Source: CAXMST01 sp963712765 (GTDB lineage Bacteria; Actinomycetota; Thermoleophilia; Solirubrobacterales; 70-9). From it: a stretch of DNA of 64,000 nucleotides. The notes beneath the pieces are model-generated. The model saw nothing but the letters and a program-made list of their open reading frames with translations. It searched no databases and was not told the origin of the DNA. Where the stretch lies: assembly GCA_963712765.1 (NCBI GenBank), contig CAVQIX010000004.1, positions 372,001-436,000 on the forward strand, written 5' to 3'. Positions 7,551 to 16,289 of this stretch are shown here, piece after piece. The stretch's first letter is position 1. Each line of letters begins with the position of its first letter. Made by a program: the position numbers and the translations under genes.

Positions 7551-9758
7551 CTAGGCGGCGGCCAACTCGCGCTCGTCGCTGTAGGTCTTTCCGGTCTCGG
7601 CGAGCTCGACCAGTGACGCCGGCGGCTCGAAGCGCTCGCCATAGGTCTCGGCGAGCTCTCGGCAGCGGGCGACGAAGGCCGCCGGGCCGATCTCGCCACC
7701 GCCGCTCTCGTAGCCGTTGATGTACTGGAGCACTCCGCCGGTCCAGGCCGGGAAGCCGATTCCCATGATCGAGCCGATGTTGGCGTCGGCGACCGACTCG
7801 ATCACGCCCTCGTCCAGGCACCTGACCGCCTCCAGCGACTCGACCACCATCATCCGCTCCTTCATGTCCTCGAAGGGGACTTCGATGTTCTCGCCGCCGA
7901 AGGCGTCGCGGAGGCCGTCCCAGAGGCCGGCTCGCTCGCCCTCGTCGCCGTAGGAGTAGAAGCCGGCGCCGGCGAGGCGACCACCCCGGTCGAACTCCTC
8001 CAGCATCCGGTTGACGACCCCCTCGGCCGGGTGCTCGGGCCACTCGCCGCCCTCGGCCAGGACCGCCACCTTCGTCTCCTCGCGGATCTTCTTCATCAGG
8101 TTCATGTTGAGCTCGTCGGAGAGCTGCAGTACCGGGGCCGGGTAGCCGGCCTGCGAGGAGGCCTGCTCGATCGACGGGGCAGGAATCCCCTCCGCGAGCA
8201 TCGCCAGGCCCTCGTTGATGAAGGTGCCGATCACGCGGCTGGTGAAGAAGCCACGACTGTCGTTGACGACGATCGGGGTCTTCTTGATCTGCTTGGCGAC
8301 ATCGAGCGCCCGGTAGGTGGTCCGCTCGCTGCTCGCCTCGCCCTTGATGATCTCCAGCAGCGGCATCTTGTCCACCGGGCTGAAGAAGTGCAACCCGATG
8401 AAGTCGGCCGGACGGCTGACGCCCTCGGCGAGCGAGGTGATCGGGAGGGTCGAGGTGTTGGATCCGAGCAGCGCCCCATCGGCCAGATGCGGCTCGATCT
8501 CGGCGAAGACCTCGGCCTTGACCTTCGGGTCCTCGAAGACCGCCTCGATCACCATGTCGGCACCCGCGGCCGCCTCGGCCTCGGTCGTCGGGGTGATCCG
8601 ATCGAGAAGGGCCCGGCCCTTCTCCTCGCTCACCTTTCCGCGCTCGATCCCCTTGGCGACGAGCTTCTCCGAATAGGCCTTGCCCTTCTCCGCCGCCTCC
8701 TGGGAGACGTCCTTGAGAACGACCTCGATCCCGGCCTTGGCGCAGACGTAGGCGATCCCCGCGCCCATCATCCCGGCGCCGAGCACGACGACCTTCTGAG
8801 ACGCAAACGGCTCGATTCCCTCCGGCCGGTCGCGGTCCCCGTTGACCTTCTGGAGATCGAAGAAGAAGGCCTGAATCATGTTCTTCGAGACCTGTCCGCA
8901 GACGAGATCGACGAAGTAGCGGCCCTCGATCTCGATCGCGTTGTCGAACGATGTCTGCGCACCCTCGACTGCCGCGGCCATGATGTGGTGGGGGGCCGGG
9001 TAGTTCGCCCCCTTCAGCTGCTTGCGCAGGTTGGCCGGGAAGGCCGGCAGGTTCTGGGCCAGCTTCGGGCTGGACGGCGTGCCGCCGGGGATCTTGTAGC
9101 CCTCGGTGTCCCAGGGCTGCTTCGCCTCGGGGTTGGCCTCGATCCATCTCCTGGCCGCCGGGATCAGGTCGTCGCGGCGCTCGACGATCTCGTCGAGGAT
9201 CCCGATCTCCTTCGCCTTCTCCGGGCGATGGCGCTTGCCCTCCATCAGCACCTGCAGCAGGGCGTTGGCGATGCCGAGCATCCTCACGCTCCTGACCACA
9301 CCGCCGCCCCCGGGAAGCAGGCCGAGCTGAACCTCGGGCACGCCGAGCTGGACCCTGGGATCGTCGACCGCGATCCGGCGATGGCAGGCGAGGCAGATCT
9401 CGAGCCCGCCGCCAAGCGCCGCTCCGTTGATCGCGGCGACCACCGGGACGCCCAGCGTCTCCAGCCGGCGCAGCTGAGCCTTGACGATCCGGACGCCCTC
9501 GGCGACCTCGGGAGCGTCCTCGGCCTTCGCCTTGATCAGGTCGTTGAGGTCGCCGCCGGCGAAGAAGGTCTTCTTCGCGGAGGTGATGATCACGCCCTCG
9601 ATCTCGTCCCTCTCGGCTTCGAGCCGATCAACGGTGGCGCCCATCGACTCGACGTAGGCGGCGTTCATCGTGTTTGCGGACTGGTCGGGGTCGTCGAGGG
9701 TGAGGACGACGATGCCGTCGTCGTCGCGCTCGTAGCGGATCGTCTTGGTGTCAGTCAT
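7551..9758 (-). CDS. Bifunctional enoyl-CoA hydratase / 3-hydroxyacyl-CoA dehydrogenase
   Basis: A 735-residue fusion for steps two and three of fatty-acid beta-oxidation, FadJ/FadB-like. The N-terminal crotonase domain has both catalytic glutamates: Glu120 in GGGLEICLAC and Glu142 in PEVQLGLLPGGGG. The NAD-binding domain starts near residue 322 (VVVLGAGMMGAGIAYV), and the dehydrogenase His lies in GLHFFSPVDKMPL. Two C-terminal 3HCDH helical domains complete the chain. It is the last gene of the beta-oxidation operon. A purine-rich AGAGAGGAAC ribosome-binding site precedes the ATG at 9756-9758. The thiolase encoded upstream would complete the cycle. Confidence 0.94.
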   Translation of the reverse strand: MTDTKTIRYERDDDGIVVLTLDDPDQSANTMNAAYVESMGATVDRLEAERDEIEGVIITSAKKTFFAGGDLNDLIKAKAEDAPEVAEGVRIVKAQLRRLETLGVPVVAAINGAALGGGLEICLACHRRIAVDDPRVQLGVPEVQLGLLPGGGGVVRSVRMLGIANALLQVLMEGKRHRPEKAKEIGILDEIVERRDDLIPAARRWIEANPEAKQPWDTEGYKIPGGTPSSPKLAQNLPAFPANLRKQLKGANYPAPHHIMAAAVEGAQTSFDNAIEIEGRYFVDLVCGQVSKNMIQAFFFDLQKVNGDRDRPEGIEPFASQKVVVLGAGMMGAGIAYVCAKAGIEVVLKDVSQEAAEKGKAYSEKLVAKGIERGKVSEEKGRALLDRITPTTEAEAAAGADMVIEAVFEDPKVKAEVFAEIEPHLADGALLGSNTSTLPITSLAEGVSRPADFIGLHFFSPVDKMPLLEIIKGEASSERTTYRALDVAKQIKKTPIVVNDSRGFFTSRVIGTFINEGLAMLAEGIPAPSIEQASSQAGYPAPVLQLSDELNMNLMKKIREETKVAVLAEGGEWPEHPAEGVVNRMLEEFDRGGRLAGAGFYSYGDEGERAGLWDGLRDAFGGENIEVPFEDMKERMMVVESLEAVRCLDEGVIESVADANIGSIMGIGFPAWTGGVLQYINGYESGGGEIGPAAFVARCRELAETYGERFEPPASLVELAETGKTYSDERELAAA

Positions 9759-9855
9759 GGGTTGGTGTTCCTCTCTGGATCAGGTCTGGTTGCGAGGTGG
9801 AGCGACCCTGCGGCTCCCGGACGCGAAGCTCGGGAGGCCGCAGGCAGGCATGGCG

Positions 9856-11073
<1,218 letters not shown>

Positions 11074-11125
11074 CTTGCGTGTTCTCCTTGATTGGTCGTT
11101 GACTGGTTGAGTGGTTGGAAGTAGT

Positions 11126-12412
11126 TCAGCCGGCCTGGTTGGTGACCGGCTCATCGGCGAGATCACTTCTCGCCTGCTGGGCTCTCACGATTGAGGTCAG
11201 AAAGCGCCCGATCCCGTCCACCACCCGGGCGGTACGGACCGAGGGCCAGAGGTCGAATGCGTGCTCGGCGCCGGGCAGCTCGACATAGCGAACGTCAGAG
11301 TCCGAGCGTTCGCGCAGGGCGGCGACGAAGTCGCGAGCATCGCCGACCGGGGTAAGGGTGTCGCGATCACCGGCGATCACCATGAACGGCGGGGCGTCGG
11401 CATGGACCCGGTGGATCGGGGAGGCGGCCTCGTAGAGCTCGCGGTGTCCCTCGAGCGGTTGTTTGAAGACGACCCGCTCGAAGGTCCAGCTTCCGAGCTC
11501 GGGGTAATAGTGCCCGGCGGCGTTGGTCAGGTCGTAGATCCCGTAGAAGGGGATCGCCGCACAGACGCTGGTGTCGGAGTCCTCGAAGCCGGGCTGGAAG
11601 CCCGGGTCGTTCGCGGTCAGGCCCGCGAGCGCGGTCAGATGCCCGCCCGCCGAGCCGCCGGTGATTGCGATCAGATCGGGATCCACCCCGAGCTCGTCGG
11701 CGTGCTCCCGAACCCAGGCGATCGCCCGTTTGACGTCGACGATGTGGTCCGGCCAGGTGGCCTGGGGGCTGAGGCGGTAGTCGATGTTGAATCCGACCCA
11801 GCCGAGTGAGGCGAGGTGGTTGAGCAGCGGGATCCCCTGCTCGTAGCGGGAGCCCGACAGCCAACCGCCACCGTGGATCTGGATGATCACCGGCCGCGGG
11901 GCGCCCTCGCCGCCGGGCGCGGGGATCCCCTCACCCGGGCGGTAGATGTCGAGCCGGAGCCTCACGCCGTCGGCCTCCGAATAGACTCGCCCGCGCTCGA
12001 TCCGGCGGTGGCGTGCTACGAACATCAGGGGCGGGATCGCGACGTGGCTCACCGGCATCCGCTTGCCGGGCTCGCGGGGAATACCGTCGAGCGCGTCCTC
12101 GACCGCGACGGCGCTGCGGTGGGCTGCGATCGCGTGGCGCAGGTGGAACGCGAGCGAGACGGTGGCGGCGAGCCCGAGCAGCCGCCCGAGCCGCCAACGG
12201 AAGGCCCCGACGATCCGCAGGAAACCGAGCGCGAAGAGGTCGCCCAGGGTCAGTTGCCAAGCGAGCTCTCGGTTGAACATCGCTCCGTACCAGCGCCCGA
12301 CGCGGGCGAGCAGGGTCGGCGGCGCCTTCGGCTCGATCTCGAGCAGACGCTTCTGCTCCCGCGCCTGGGCGCGAAGGAAGGCGGCGGTCCCGGATGTGGC
12401 CGGCTCACCCAC
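11126..12412 (-). CDS. Alpha/beta-hydrolase (HSL-type esterase) with N-terminal membrane segment
   Basis: A 428-residue serine esterase. The hydrolase domain begins near residue 140. The oxyanion motif HGGG is at 180-183 and the nucleophile Ser254 sits in GGSAGGH. The acid is in AGDRDTLTPVG and the His in GAEHAFD. An unusual ~130-residue N-terminal extension contains a hydrophobic stretch (about 55-92) that probably anchors the enzyme in the membrane. It lies inside the beta-oxidation operon, where it could release fatty acids from esters or hydrolyse acyl thioesters; this role is inferred from position. The start is GTG at 12412, two bases after the stop of the acyl-CoA dehydrogenase remnant upstream. 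Confidence 0.85.
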   Translation of the reverse strand: MGEPATSGTAAFLRAQAREQKRLLEIEPKAPPTLLARVGRWYGAMFNRELAWQLTLGDLFALGFLRIVGAFRWRLGRLLGLAATVSLAFHLRHAIAAHRSAVAVEDALDGIPREPGKRMPVSHVAIPPLMFVARHRRIERGRVYSEADGVRLRLDIYRPGEGIPAPGGEGAPRPVIIQIHGGGWLSGSRYEQGIPLLNHLASLGWVGFNIDYRLSPQATWPDHIVDVKRAIAWVREHADELGVDPDLIAITGGSAGGHLTALAGLTANDPGFQPGFEDSDTSVCAAIPFYGIYDLTNAAGHYYPELGSWTFERVVFKQPLEGHRELYEAASPIHRVHADAPPFMVIAGDRDTLTPVGDARDFVAALRERSDSDVRYVELPGAEHAFDLWPSVRTARVVDGIGRFLTSIVRAQQARSDLADEPVTNQAG

Positions 12413-12414
12413 GC

Positions 12415-12545
12415 TCAGTAGCTCCTCGGCAGACCGAGCGAGTGCTCGGCGAGGCGATTCCGAAGACGCTCTCGCGCAGCATCCGCTCCTCGTCGCTGGG
12501 GACGAGCTCGAGGCTCGGTGGTGCTGGTGTTTCGGTCGTCGTCAC
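12415..12545 (-). pseudogene. Acyl-CoA dehydrogenase remnant with large internal deletion
   Basis: Reading from GTG at 12545 gives an acyl-CoA dehydrogenase-like N-terminus with SLELVPSDEERMLRESV. Immediately after this, in the +1-shifted frame, comes LRNRLAEHSLGLPRSY followed by TGA at 12415-12417, which resembles the C-terminal end of the same family (compare 'RNIIAERVLGLPR' types). The two ends are joined near 12464-12470, so roughly 340 internal codons are missing and the junction is out of frame. The unshifted frame instead runs on for ~16 unrelated residues. It lies 18 bases downstream of an intact paralogue and abuts the esterase start. I infer a deletion scar and not a functional small gene. 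Confidence 0.6.
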
Positions 12546-12563
12546 GCTGCGCTCGCCACCTAT

Positions 12564-13742
12564 CTATAGGCCGTAGGTCTTGGAGATGATCTCGCGCTGG
12601 ATCTCGTTCGTGCCCGCGTAGATCGGCATCACCAGGGCAGAGCGCACGTGGCGCTCCATGTCGTACTCGGTCGCGTAGCCGTAGCCGCCCATCATCTGCA
12701 TCCCCTCGAGGGCTACGTCCTTGGCCAGCTGCGTCGCCTTCAGCTTGGTCATCGAGGCCTCGCGGGGAAGCATCTCCTGGGGGTCGGCGTCGACCTTGCG
12801 GGCGACGTCGTAGACGAGCAGACGTGTGGCCTCGATCTCGGTCGCGAGGTCGGCGATCCGGTGCTTGATCGTCTGAAAGGAACCGATCGGTCGGTCGAAC
12901 TGCTTGCGCTCCTTGACATAGGCGAGGACGTCGTCGAAGGCGCGCTGTGCGATCCCAAGCGCATTCGCGGCGACGATCAGCCGCTCGACGTTGAGGCCGC
13001 TCATCAGCTGCATCCAGCCGCCGCCTACCTCGCCGACAACGGTGCTCTCGTCGAGGTAGCAGTCGCTGAAGAACATGTCGTTGACCTCCTTGCCGCCCAT
13101 CGTGTCGATGCCGTTGATCTCGAGGCCGTCGCTCTCACGCGGGACGAGGAACATCGTCAATCCTTCGTGCTTGGACCCGGTCTTGTCGGTGCGGACGATG
13201 GTCAGGATCTGATCGGCGATGTGGGCGGCCGAGATCCAGGTCTTCTGGCCGTTGAGCACGTAGCCGCCCCCGTTGCCCGCCGCGCGCTCGGCTCGGCAGG
13301 AGAGGTTGCCGACGTCGGACCCGGCCTCCGGCTCGCTCATCGCGATCGCCGAGACCGTGCCCTCGCACATGCCGCCGATCACCCGCTCCTTTTGCTCGTC
13401 GGTGCCGAACTTCTCGACCGCGCCGGCGGTGATCAGCGTCACCGGGTAACCCGCCATCGGCAGCATCCCGCGGAAGCCTTCCTCGAGGAACAGGCAGGCG
13501 TCGACCATGCCGCCGCCGATGCCGCCGTACTCCTCCGGGACCGAGGCGCCGAGCCAGCCGAGCTCGCCCAGGCGGTGGACCAGATCGTGGTTGTGCAGCT
13601 CGGTGTAGTTCTCGGTCAGCTGCTCGCGCTTCTCGGCGGTCCCGCACTCGCGCTGGGCGAAATTGCGGATCGCCTCGACGAAGTCCTGCTGCTCGTCGCT
13701 GAGGCCGCTGACGGGGGAGGTCTTGGTGGCGGTGGCGGTCAT
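12564..13742 (-). CDS. Acyl-CoA dehydrogenase
   Basis: A 392-residue flavoenzyme for the first step of beta-oxidation. Typical blocks are present: AMSEPEAGSDVGNL (flavin/substrate), NGQKTWISAA, and the C-terminal QMMGGYGYATEYDMERHVRSA half. The C-terminus reads IYAGTNEIQREI. The 'YEGT' glutamate used by MCAD is Ala here, as in many actinobacterial FadE and isovaleryl-CoA-type enzymes, where the base is expected on another helix, so this alone does not mean loss of activity. The ATG at 13740-13742 has an AAAGGAG site 9-12 bases upstream. It follows the TetR gene by 76 bases. Confidence 0.95.
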   Translation of the reverse strand: MTATATKTSPVSGLSDEQQDFVEAIRNFAQRECGTAEKREQLTENYTELHNHDLVHRLGELGWLGASVPEEYGGIGGGMVDACLFLEEGFRGMLPMAGYPVTLITAGAVEKFGTDEQKERVIGGMCEGTVSAIAMSEPEAGSDVGNLSCRAERAAGNGGGYVLNGQKTWISAAHIADQILTIVRTDKTGSKHEGLTMFLVPRESDGLEINGIDTMGGKEVNDMFFSDCYLDESTVVGEVGGGWMQLMSGLNVERLIVAANALGIAQRAFDDVLAYVKERKQFDRPIGSFQTIKHRIADLATEIEATRLLVYDVARKVDADPQEMLPREASMTKLKATQLAKDVALEGMQMMGGYGYATEYDMERHVRSALVMPIYAGTNEIQREIISKTYGL

Positions 13743-13818
13743 CTTCGCTGCTGGCTCCTTTGTTGCTTGGTGGGTCGGATCAAGTCGTGACCCCGCATCT
13801 GCCTGAGGGGAGGAGGGG

Positions 13819-14472
13819 TCATCGGCCACCGTCCAGCACGGCCCGCTCGAGCCCGTCGGCCAGCCGGGTCGCGGCCTCGACCAGCAGCGTCCGGGTCTGC
13901 TCACGGGTGAGGCGCTCGTGCTCGAGCCATTGCACGGTTGCGGCCTCGGCCATGCCCCCGTAGGCGCGGAGCAGGGCGAGCCGCTCCTTGGGCGCGTCCT
14001 CGAGGCGCCCCAGCCCGAGCACGGCGATCATCCGCCGCGCCGCCTCCTCGCGGGCCTCCTCGAAGACCGCGGCGATCTCGGGGTCGCCGAGGCCCTGGGT
14101 CCGGATCGAGTCCAGCCAGGTCTCGCGGTTGCGCCAGACCATCTCCAGCCAGGCGTCGATGCTCTCGGTAGCCCGCGCGGTGACGCTCGTCCCCTCGACG
14201 TACTCGGGCACCGGCGGTGGTGGGACCCGGACCATCTCGCGGACGACCTCTACGTAGAGGTCGCGCTTGGTCCCGAAGTAGTGATTGATCAGTCCGCGGG
14301 CGACGCCGGCCTCGGAAGCGATCTCGTCAGCCGAGACGGCGCCGTAATGGCGCTCGCTGAACAGACGTCGGGCGGCGGCGAGGATCTGGCGCCGGCGCTC
14401 GTCGGGCTCCAGCCGGGAACGCCCAGGAACCGGGGGCGGCTCGGCTGTCTCGCTTGCGGGGGGAGTGGCCAT
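13819..14472 (-). CDS. TetR-family transcriptional regulator
   Basis: A 217-residue repressor-type protein. The N-terminal helix-turn-helix (about residues 25-72) contains RRQILAAARRLFSE, then VSADEIASEAGVARGLINHYF and GTKRDLYVEVV, the hallmark TetR block. The rest is the helical ligand/dimer domain. It heads the beta-oxidation operon, so acyl-CoA sensing (as in FadR/PsrA-like TetR proteins) is a reasonable inference. Two tandem palindromes directly upstream of its start, one overlapping its own -35, suggest autoregulation, and the divergent decarboxylase gene may also be affected. Confidence 0.93.
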   Translation of the reverse strand: MATPPASETAEPPPVPGRSRLEPDERRRQILAAARRLFSERHYGAVSADEIASEAGVARGLINHYFGTKRDLYVEVVREMVRVPPPPVPEYVEGTSVTARATESIDAWLEMVWRNRETWLDSIRTQGLGDPEIAAVFEEAREEAARRMIAVLGLGRLEDAPKERLALLRAYGGMAEAATVQWLEHERLTREQTRTLLVEAATRLADGLERAVLDGGR

Positions 14473-14484
14473 CGGGGACGCTTG

Positions 14485-14514
14485 AGCCTAGCAGGCCTAT
14501 TGGCGGCTCGCCAA
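14485..14514 (-). promoter_or_regulatory. Promoter of the TetR/beta-oxidation operon
   Basis: On the minus strand a -35-like TTGGCG (complement of 14509-14514), an 18-base spacer and a -10-like TAGGCT (complement of 14485-14490) place the transcription start about six bases before the TetR ATG at 14472. The mRNA would be nearly leaderless, which agrees with the lack of a ribosome-binding site. The -35 is one arm of the operator palindrome at 14500-14514. Confidence 0.45.
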
Positions 14515-14535
14515 CAGGGGTTGACGGACAGCCAA
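14500..14535. promoter_or_regulatory. Tandem TetR-type operators
   Basis: A perfect 6-3-6 palindrome, TTGGCG-GCT-CGCCAA, occupies 14500-14514. A second site of the same layout, TTGACG-GAC-AGCCAA, is at 14521-14535. The centres (14507 and 14528) are 21 bp apart, two helical turns, as expected for two dimers on one DNA face. They lie between the divergent TetR and decarboxylase genes. Assignment to this TetR protein is inferred from position. Confidence 0.55.
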
Positions 14536-14664
14536 CGCTCTGGGGAGACCGGTAGCGGCGATTCGGGCCCGACCTGGTGACTCGGGCGCCGCCGGTCGCG
14601 ATCGTGGATGATCAAAGCGTGGATCTCGCCGCGCCCTAGACCCCTACAGCGAGGAGGACGAGCT

Positions 14665-16260
14665 TTGAGCACGATCCGAGAGGCGACCTACGACCTGTGG
14701 CGCTCGCATGGGATGCGGAAGATCTTCGGCAACCCCGGCTCGACCGAGCTGCCGATGCTCGCCGACTTCCCCGATGACTTCACCTACGTACTCGGCCTGC
14801 AGGAGGCGGTCGTGGTCGGGATGGCCGACGGCTTTGCGCAGGCTTCCGGCACCGTCGGTCACGCCAACCTCCACACCGCACCCGGAGTCGGCAACGCGAT
14901 GGGCGCGATCTTCAACGCCCAGGCCAACCACACCCCGTTGCTGCTCACCGCCGGTCAGCAGGTCCGCTCGAAGATCACGATGGGCGCCAACCTCTCCAAC
15001 CGCGACGCGACCAGGATGCCCCATCCGCTGGTCAAGTGGAGCCACGAGCCGGCTCGGGCCGAGGACGTCCCGGCGGCGCTCGCACGGGGGATCCACACGG
15101 CGGCGATGTCGCCGAAGGGCCCGGCCTTCGTCTCGATCCCGATGGACGACTGGACAGTGGAGGCACATCCGCACAGCCGCCACTCGATCGGCCGGGATGT
15201 CGGCAACCGCGCGACCGCCTCCGCGGAGCAGGTGAGCCGTCTGGCGACGCGCCTGGAGGAAGCGTCGAAACCGCTGTTGGTGGCCGGCCCCGACATCGAT
15301 GCCTCCGGCGGATGGGACCAGGCGGTGGCGCTCGCCGAGCTCCAGCGCGCTCCGGTCTGGGCGATCCCCGCGCCGGGCGGCGGACGGATCGGATTCCCCG
15401 AAGACCACGCCCTCTTCCAGGGAATCCTGCCGCCGGCGATCGGCCCGCTGGCTGAGACAGTCGCCGGCCACGATCTGGTCGTGGTGATCGGGGCCTCGGT
15501 CTTCAGCTACTACCCGAACATCCCCGGCGATCTACTTCCTGAGGGGACCGAGCTGATCGCGATCACCTCCGACCCCGAGGAGGCCGCGCGGGCCCCGATG
15601 GGCGATGCGATCGTCGCCGACGTCGCGCTCACGCTGGAGGCGTTGCTGGCCGCGCTGAGCGAGAGCGATCGCGAGCCTCCGCCGGTGCGCGAGGGGCCGA
15701 TCGAGCCGCCGGAGTCGGACCCGATCAGCGGAACCGAGGCGATGGCAAACCTCGCCCGCCTCTTCCCCGAGGATGGGATCGTCGTGCTCGAGGCGCCCTC
15801 GAGCACCCTTGCGCTCCGAAATCAACTTCGCCTCTCCCGACCCGGCAGCTACTACTTCGGCGCCGGCGGTGGGCTCGGCTTCGGCCTCGCCGCTGCGGTC
15901 GGCGTCCAGCTCGCCCAGCCCGACCGGCAGGTCGTCTGCGTGGTCGGGGAAGGATCGGCCCAGTATGCGGTCACAGCGTTCTGGTCGGCGGCCGCCTACG
16001 GGGTCCCGGTCAAGTTCCTGGTTCTGCGCAACGCCGAGTACGCGATCCTCAAGTGGTTCTCGCTCGCCGAGGGCATCGAGGGCGCCCCGGGGCTCGACCT
16101 GCCGGCGCTCGACACGGCTGCGGTAGCCGAGGGCTACGGTGTCCCGTCGCGCAAGGTGGAGGGGGCCGAAGAACTCGGTGACGGGCTCGAGCAGGCGCTG
16201 GCGACCGAGGGCCCGTCGCTGGTCGAGGTCGGGATCGCGCCCGGCATGTGGCTGGGCTGA
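14665..16260 (+). CDS. Benzoylformate decarboxylase-like ThDP enzyme
   Basis: A 531-residue thiamin-diphosphate enzyme. The N-terminus (KIFGNPGSTELPML) closely follows the benzoylformate decarboxylase (MdlC) pattern. The C-terminal ThDP/Mg motif runs from GEGSAQYAVTAFW to LRNAEYAILKWF. The family decarboxylates 2-oxo acids to aldehydes. The TTG start at 14665 is preferred because GAGGAGGA at 14651-14658 is correctly spaced and STIREATYDLWR is the normal beginning. The gene is followed after 29 bases by a 2-hydroxyacid oxidase, suggesting a path 2-hydroxy acid to 2-oxo acid to aldehyde. An oxalyl-CoA decarboxylase or 2-hydroxyacyl-CoA lyase role is less likely. Confidence 0.86.
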   Translation: MSTIREATYDLWRSHGMRKIFGNPGSTELPMLADFPDDFTYVLGLQEAVVVGMADGFAQASGTVGHANLHTAPGVGNAMGAIFNAQANHTPLLLTAGQQVRSKITMGANLSNRDATRMPHPLVKWSHEPARAEDVPAALARGIHTAAMSPKGPAFVSIPMDDWTVEAHPHSRHSIGRDVGNRATASAEQVSRLATRLEEASKPLLVAGPDIDASGGWDQAVALAELQRAPVWAIPAPGGGRIGFPEDHALFQGILPPAIGPLAETVAGHDLVVVIGASVFSYYPNIPGDLLPEGTELIAITSDPEEAARAPMGDAIVADVALTLEALLAALSESDREPPPVREGPIEPPESDPISGTEAMANLARLFPEDGIVVLEAPSSTLALRNQLRLSRPGSYYFGAGGGLGFGLAAAVGVQLAQPDRQVVCVVGEGSAQYAVTAFWSAAAYGVPVKFLVLRNAEYAILKWFSLAEGIEGAPGLDLPALDTAAVAEGYGVPSRKVEGAEELGDGLEQALATEGPSLVEVGIAPGMWLG

Positions 16261-16289
16261 GCGGCGGCCGGGAAGGAGCGTCGAGGAGG

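Noticed and set aside
6793..9147. A 784-codon open frame on the minus strand overlapping the FadJ-like and PlsC-like genes in another frame
   Set aside because: The protein is Arg/Gly-rich with no family motif and coincides with genes that have intact active sites.
12564..13742. Acyl-CoA dehydrogenase seemed to have lost its catalytic Glu (YAGT instead of YEGT)
   Set aside because: Many FadE and isovaleryl-CoA-type enzymes have AGT here and place the base on another helix, so loss of function is not implied.
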